DNA from: Anaerolineales bacterium UBA3905
GTDB taxonomy: Bacteria; Chloroflexota; Anaerolineae; Caldilineales; Caldilineaceae
Direction of reading: 5' to 3'
Length of the DNA stretch: 14,478 nt
Assembly: GCA_002391565.1 (NCBI GenBank)
Contig: DGFH01000047.1
Location: forward strand, 2,170 to 16,647
Shown here: positions 12,867 to 14,478 of the stretch, piece after piece
How the letters are laid out: each line of letters starts with the position of its first letter
Numbering within the stretch: position 1 is the stretch's first letter
Made by a program: the position numbers and the translations under genes
The notes under the pieces: generated by a model
What the model was told of the DNA's origin: nothing
The model's input: only the letters and a program-made list of their open reading frames with translations
The model's database searches: none

Positions 12867-13446
12867 CCGCATCATGACAGACTATCTCATTCGCAGCCTG
12901 TCTCCTGATGACCGCATTGCCATCGACGAAGCAGCGCAGATTCTGACTACAGCTTTTGCCGAACACTGGCCCGGCGCCTGGCCCACCCATGCCGAGGCAT
13001 TGGCCGAAGTCCACGCCATACTGACGCCTGGGCGCATCTGTCGCGCCGCCTTCGATGCCGCCGGCCATGTGTTGGGGTGGATTGGCGGCGAGGCGCAATA
13101 TCATGGGCATGTCTGGGAACTGCATCCCCTGGCTGTACGTCCAGACGCGCAAAGACGAGGGATCGGGCGCGCGCTGGTGGCGGACTTCGAAGCACAGGTG
13201 GCGCAGCAGGGCGGCGTCACGATCTTGCTTGGAACGGACGACGAAGCCGGTATGACTACCCTCAGTGGCGCCGATCTCTATCCGTATGTGTGGGAGCACA
13301 TCGCCAATCTCCGCAACCTGCGCGGCCACCCCTACTCGTTTTACGAGAAATGCGGCTTCGTGATTGTCGGCGTTGTACCGGATGCGAACGGTGTGGGCAA
13401 GCCCGATATCTTGATGGCAAAGCGGGTGCTGCGAAGCAATGGCTGA
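12859..13446 (+). CDS. GNAT acetyltransferase, AAC(6')-like
   Basis: From ATG 12859 the product is 195 aa. The alternative ATG 12874 (MTDYLIRSL) fits the usual N-terminus of relatives; neither has a good binding site, and 12859 is chosen because it forms the same stop-start overlap as the next junction. The acetyl-CoA site is visible at residues 91-106 (LAVRPDAQRRGIGRAL, the QxxGxG/A loop). The segment TTLSGADLYPYVWEHI, then HPYSFYEKCGFVIVGVVPDANG and KPDILMAKRV, matches a subgroup often labelled aminoglycoside 6'-N-acetyltransferase in Bacillus and relatives. Whether this one modifies a drug or a cellular amine cannot be told from sequence. It sits between a DUF2277 gene and an exporter-like MFS gene, with overlaps on both sides, so expression is probably coupled. 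Confidence 0.85.
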   Translation: MADRIMTDYLIRSLSPDDRIAIDEAAQILTTAFAEHWPGAWPTHAEALAEVHAILTPGRICRAAFDAAGHVLGWIGGEAQYHGHVWELHPLAVRPDAQRRGIGRALVADFEAQVAQQGGVTILLGTDDEAGMTTLSGADLYPYVWEHIANLRNLRGHPYSFYEKCGFVIVGVVPDANGVGKPDILMAKRVLRSNG

Positions 13447-14478
13447 ATCGGCGCGCGTTTTCACCGCAACCCTTCTCTTCTTTGTCGCGTTTTACATGCT
13501 GCTGGTGCCCCTGCCACCCTATCTGGTGGCGTTGGGGCTGGCGGATTGGCAGGTGGGGCTGGTGTTGGGCTCCTTCGGCATTGCTGCCCTGGCCGGGCGC
13601 CCACTGGCCGGCCTGGCCGCCGATCGTTGGGGACGACGCACGGTGATTCTTGTCGGCGTCGCTATCTTTGCTGTCGGTGTGATCGGTGTGCTGTTGACGA
13701 GCGCTGTGCTGTGGCTGATGTTGGCGCGCATCCTGCAGGCGCTGGGCTATGTTGCGGTCTCTACAGCGGCTACGGCGCGCATCACCGACCTGGCGCCGTC
13801 TGCCCGTCAGGGCGCCACGCTGGCGCGCTTTGGCATCGCCGCCAATGTGGCGATGACGATGACGCCTGCCGCCGTCGATGCCGCTCTGGGTACGGTGACG
13901 CCGGAGCAAGTCTTCGTGGCGGCGGCGCTGGCAGCGCTGCTCTGCGGTATGCTGGCGCTCACCTTTGGCAACCGTATTGTGACGACAACCGCACGCGTGC
14001 ACGATCGGCGGCTGTGGGTGCTGCCGCCCGCACTGCGTCAACCCTGGCTGGCCGCCGTGTTGATGGGCGTGGGCTTTGGCGTCTGGCTGCAATTTCTCCC
14101 CTTGCTGGCGTTGCGGCGGGGCGTTGAACCGGCCGGGTTGCTCTACGCTGTCTACGGCGGCGCTATCATTCTCACCCGTCTGGTGACCGGCCCCTGGCAG
14201 GATCGTGGGCGTGATCGCACCTTGCTCGTTCTGGGCTTTGCCATCTTTTCCCTGGGCTTAGGCTGTTTTGCCTTCACAGCCAGTTTGCCCACCTATCTGC
14301 TGGCGACAGCGCTGGTGGCGGCGGGCGGCGGCATCCTCCATCCGCTGCTGATGGCGTTGCATGTGCGCACCATGCCGCCGACGCTGCGCGGGCGCGCCGT
14401 CTCGACCTTCTACCTTGGCTTCGATCTCGGCAATGGCATGGGCGTGTGGGTGCTCGGTTTTGCACTGCAATGGTGGGG
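13439..14478 (+). CDS. MFS transporter, partial (C-terminus beyond right edge)
   Basis: The frame opens at ATG 13439, overlapping the acetyltransferase stop by eight bases, and stays open to the right edge (346 codons plus two bases). Hydrophobic segments follow each other throughout, starting with TATLLFFVAFYMLLVPLPPY. The conserved loop after the second membrane helix reads GLAADRWGRR (residues 58-67). A weaker equivalent, GPWQDRGRDR, stands at 251-260, as expected for the second half of the 12-helix fold. Relatives are near 390-400 aa, so probably only the last one or two helices are missing. The substrate is unknown; with an AAC(6')-like neighbour, drug efflux is one possibility, but sugar or metabolite transport is not excluded. 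Confidence 0.88.
   Translation, partial: MAESARVFTATLLFFVAFYMLLVPLPPYLVALGLADWQVGLVLGSFGIAALAGRPLAGLAADRWGRRTVILVGVAIFAVGVIGVLLTSAVLWLMLARILQALGYVAVSTAATARITDLAPSARQGATLARFGIAANVAMTMTPAAVDAALGTVTPEQVFVAAALAALLCGMLALTFGNRIVTTTARVHDRRLWVLPPALRQPWLAAVLMGVGFGVWLQFLPLLALRRGVEPAGLLYAVYGGAIILTRLVTGPWQDRGRDRTLLVLGFAIFSLGLGCFAFTASLPTYLLATALVAAGGGILHPLLMALHVRTMPPTLRGRAVSTFYLGFDLGNGMGVWVLGFALQWW

Noticed and set aside
13262..14092. 276-codon minus-strand frame opposite the acetyltransferase and MFS genes
   Set aside because: It is rich in His, Gln and Arg with no domain, as expected for the complement of membrane-protein codons.

Overview
The window looks like chromosomal DNA from a GC-rich member of the Chloroflexota, perhaps a Caldilinea-like lineage. 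That placement is inference. It rests on a secreted protein with a Thr/Pro-rich linker (PTSTLTPTAT repeats), (F/Y)LP(L)V motifs in exported proteins, cytoplasmic PAS-rich histidine kinases, a TPR/winged-helix regulator, and G/C-ending codons. No phage, transposase, CRISPR or rRNA gene is visible.

Left part (1-5096). A leftward unit of probably four genes encodes an envelope or secretion programme: a 71-aa orphan protein, a secreted clostripain-like (C11) cysteine peptidase with leucine-rich-repeat and fibronectin-like domains, a secreted PQQ-like beta-propeller with a Thr/Pro linker, and a secreted beta-rich protein cut by the left edge. A well-spaced promoter reads leftward from 5041-5013. 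Back to back with it, an extended -10 promoter drives a large regulator. An 8-bp direct repeat with a 10-bp period lies between this promoter's -35 and -10 positions, and the predicted transcript has almost no leader.

Middle part (5097-8628). The regulator (814 aa) has an N-terminal region recalling sigma-like HTH segments, a STAND-like winged helix, a TPR array, a second winged helix and an unrecognised C-terminal domain. A purine/pyrimidine-skewed repeat element has been absorbed in frame after the second winged helix. A rightward membrane protein with an internal duplication follows. A degenerate short repeat lies in the convergent gap after it.

Right-centre (8629-12410). A translationally coupled two-gene signalling unit reads leftward: a GAF/PAS/PAS/PAS histidine kinase of the HisKA_2 type, then a REC-HisKA-HATPase protein with no output domain. 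Its TATAAT promoter sits beside repeated GGCGTA hexamers.

Right end (12411-14478). A tRNA-Lys(UUU) with its own promoter and terminator is followed by a tightly packed rightward unit: a DUF2277 protein, a GNAT acetyltransferase resembling AAC(6')-like enzymes, and an MFS transporter that runs off the window. Both gene junctions share the same ATGGCTGA overlap.

The most promising under-described unit is the divergent locus at 1-7541: a leaderless TPR regulator facing an orphan small protein and a secreted C11 peptidase cassette.
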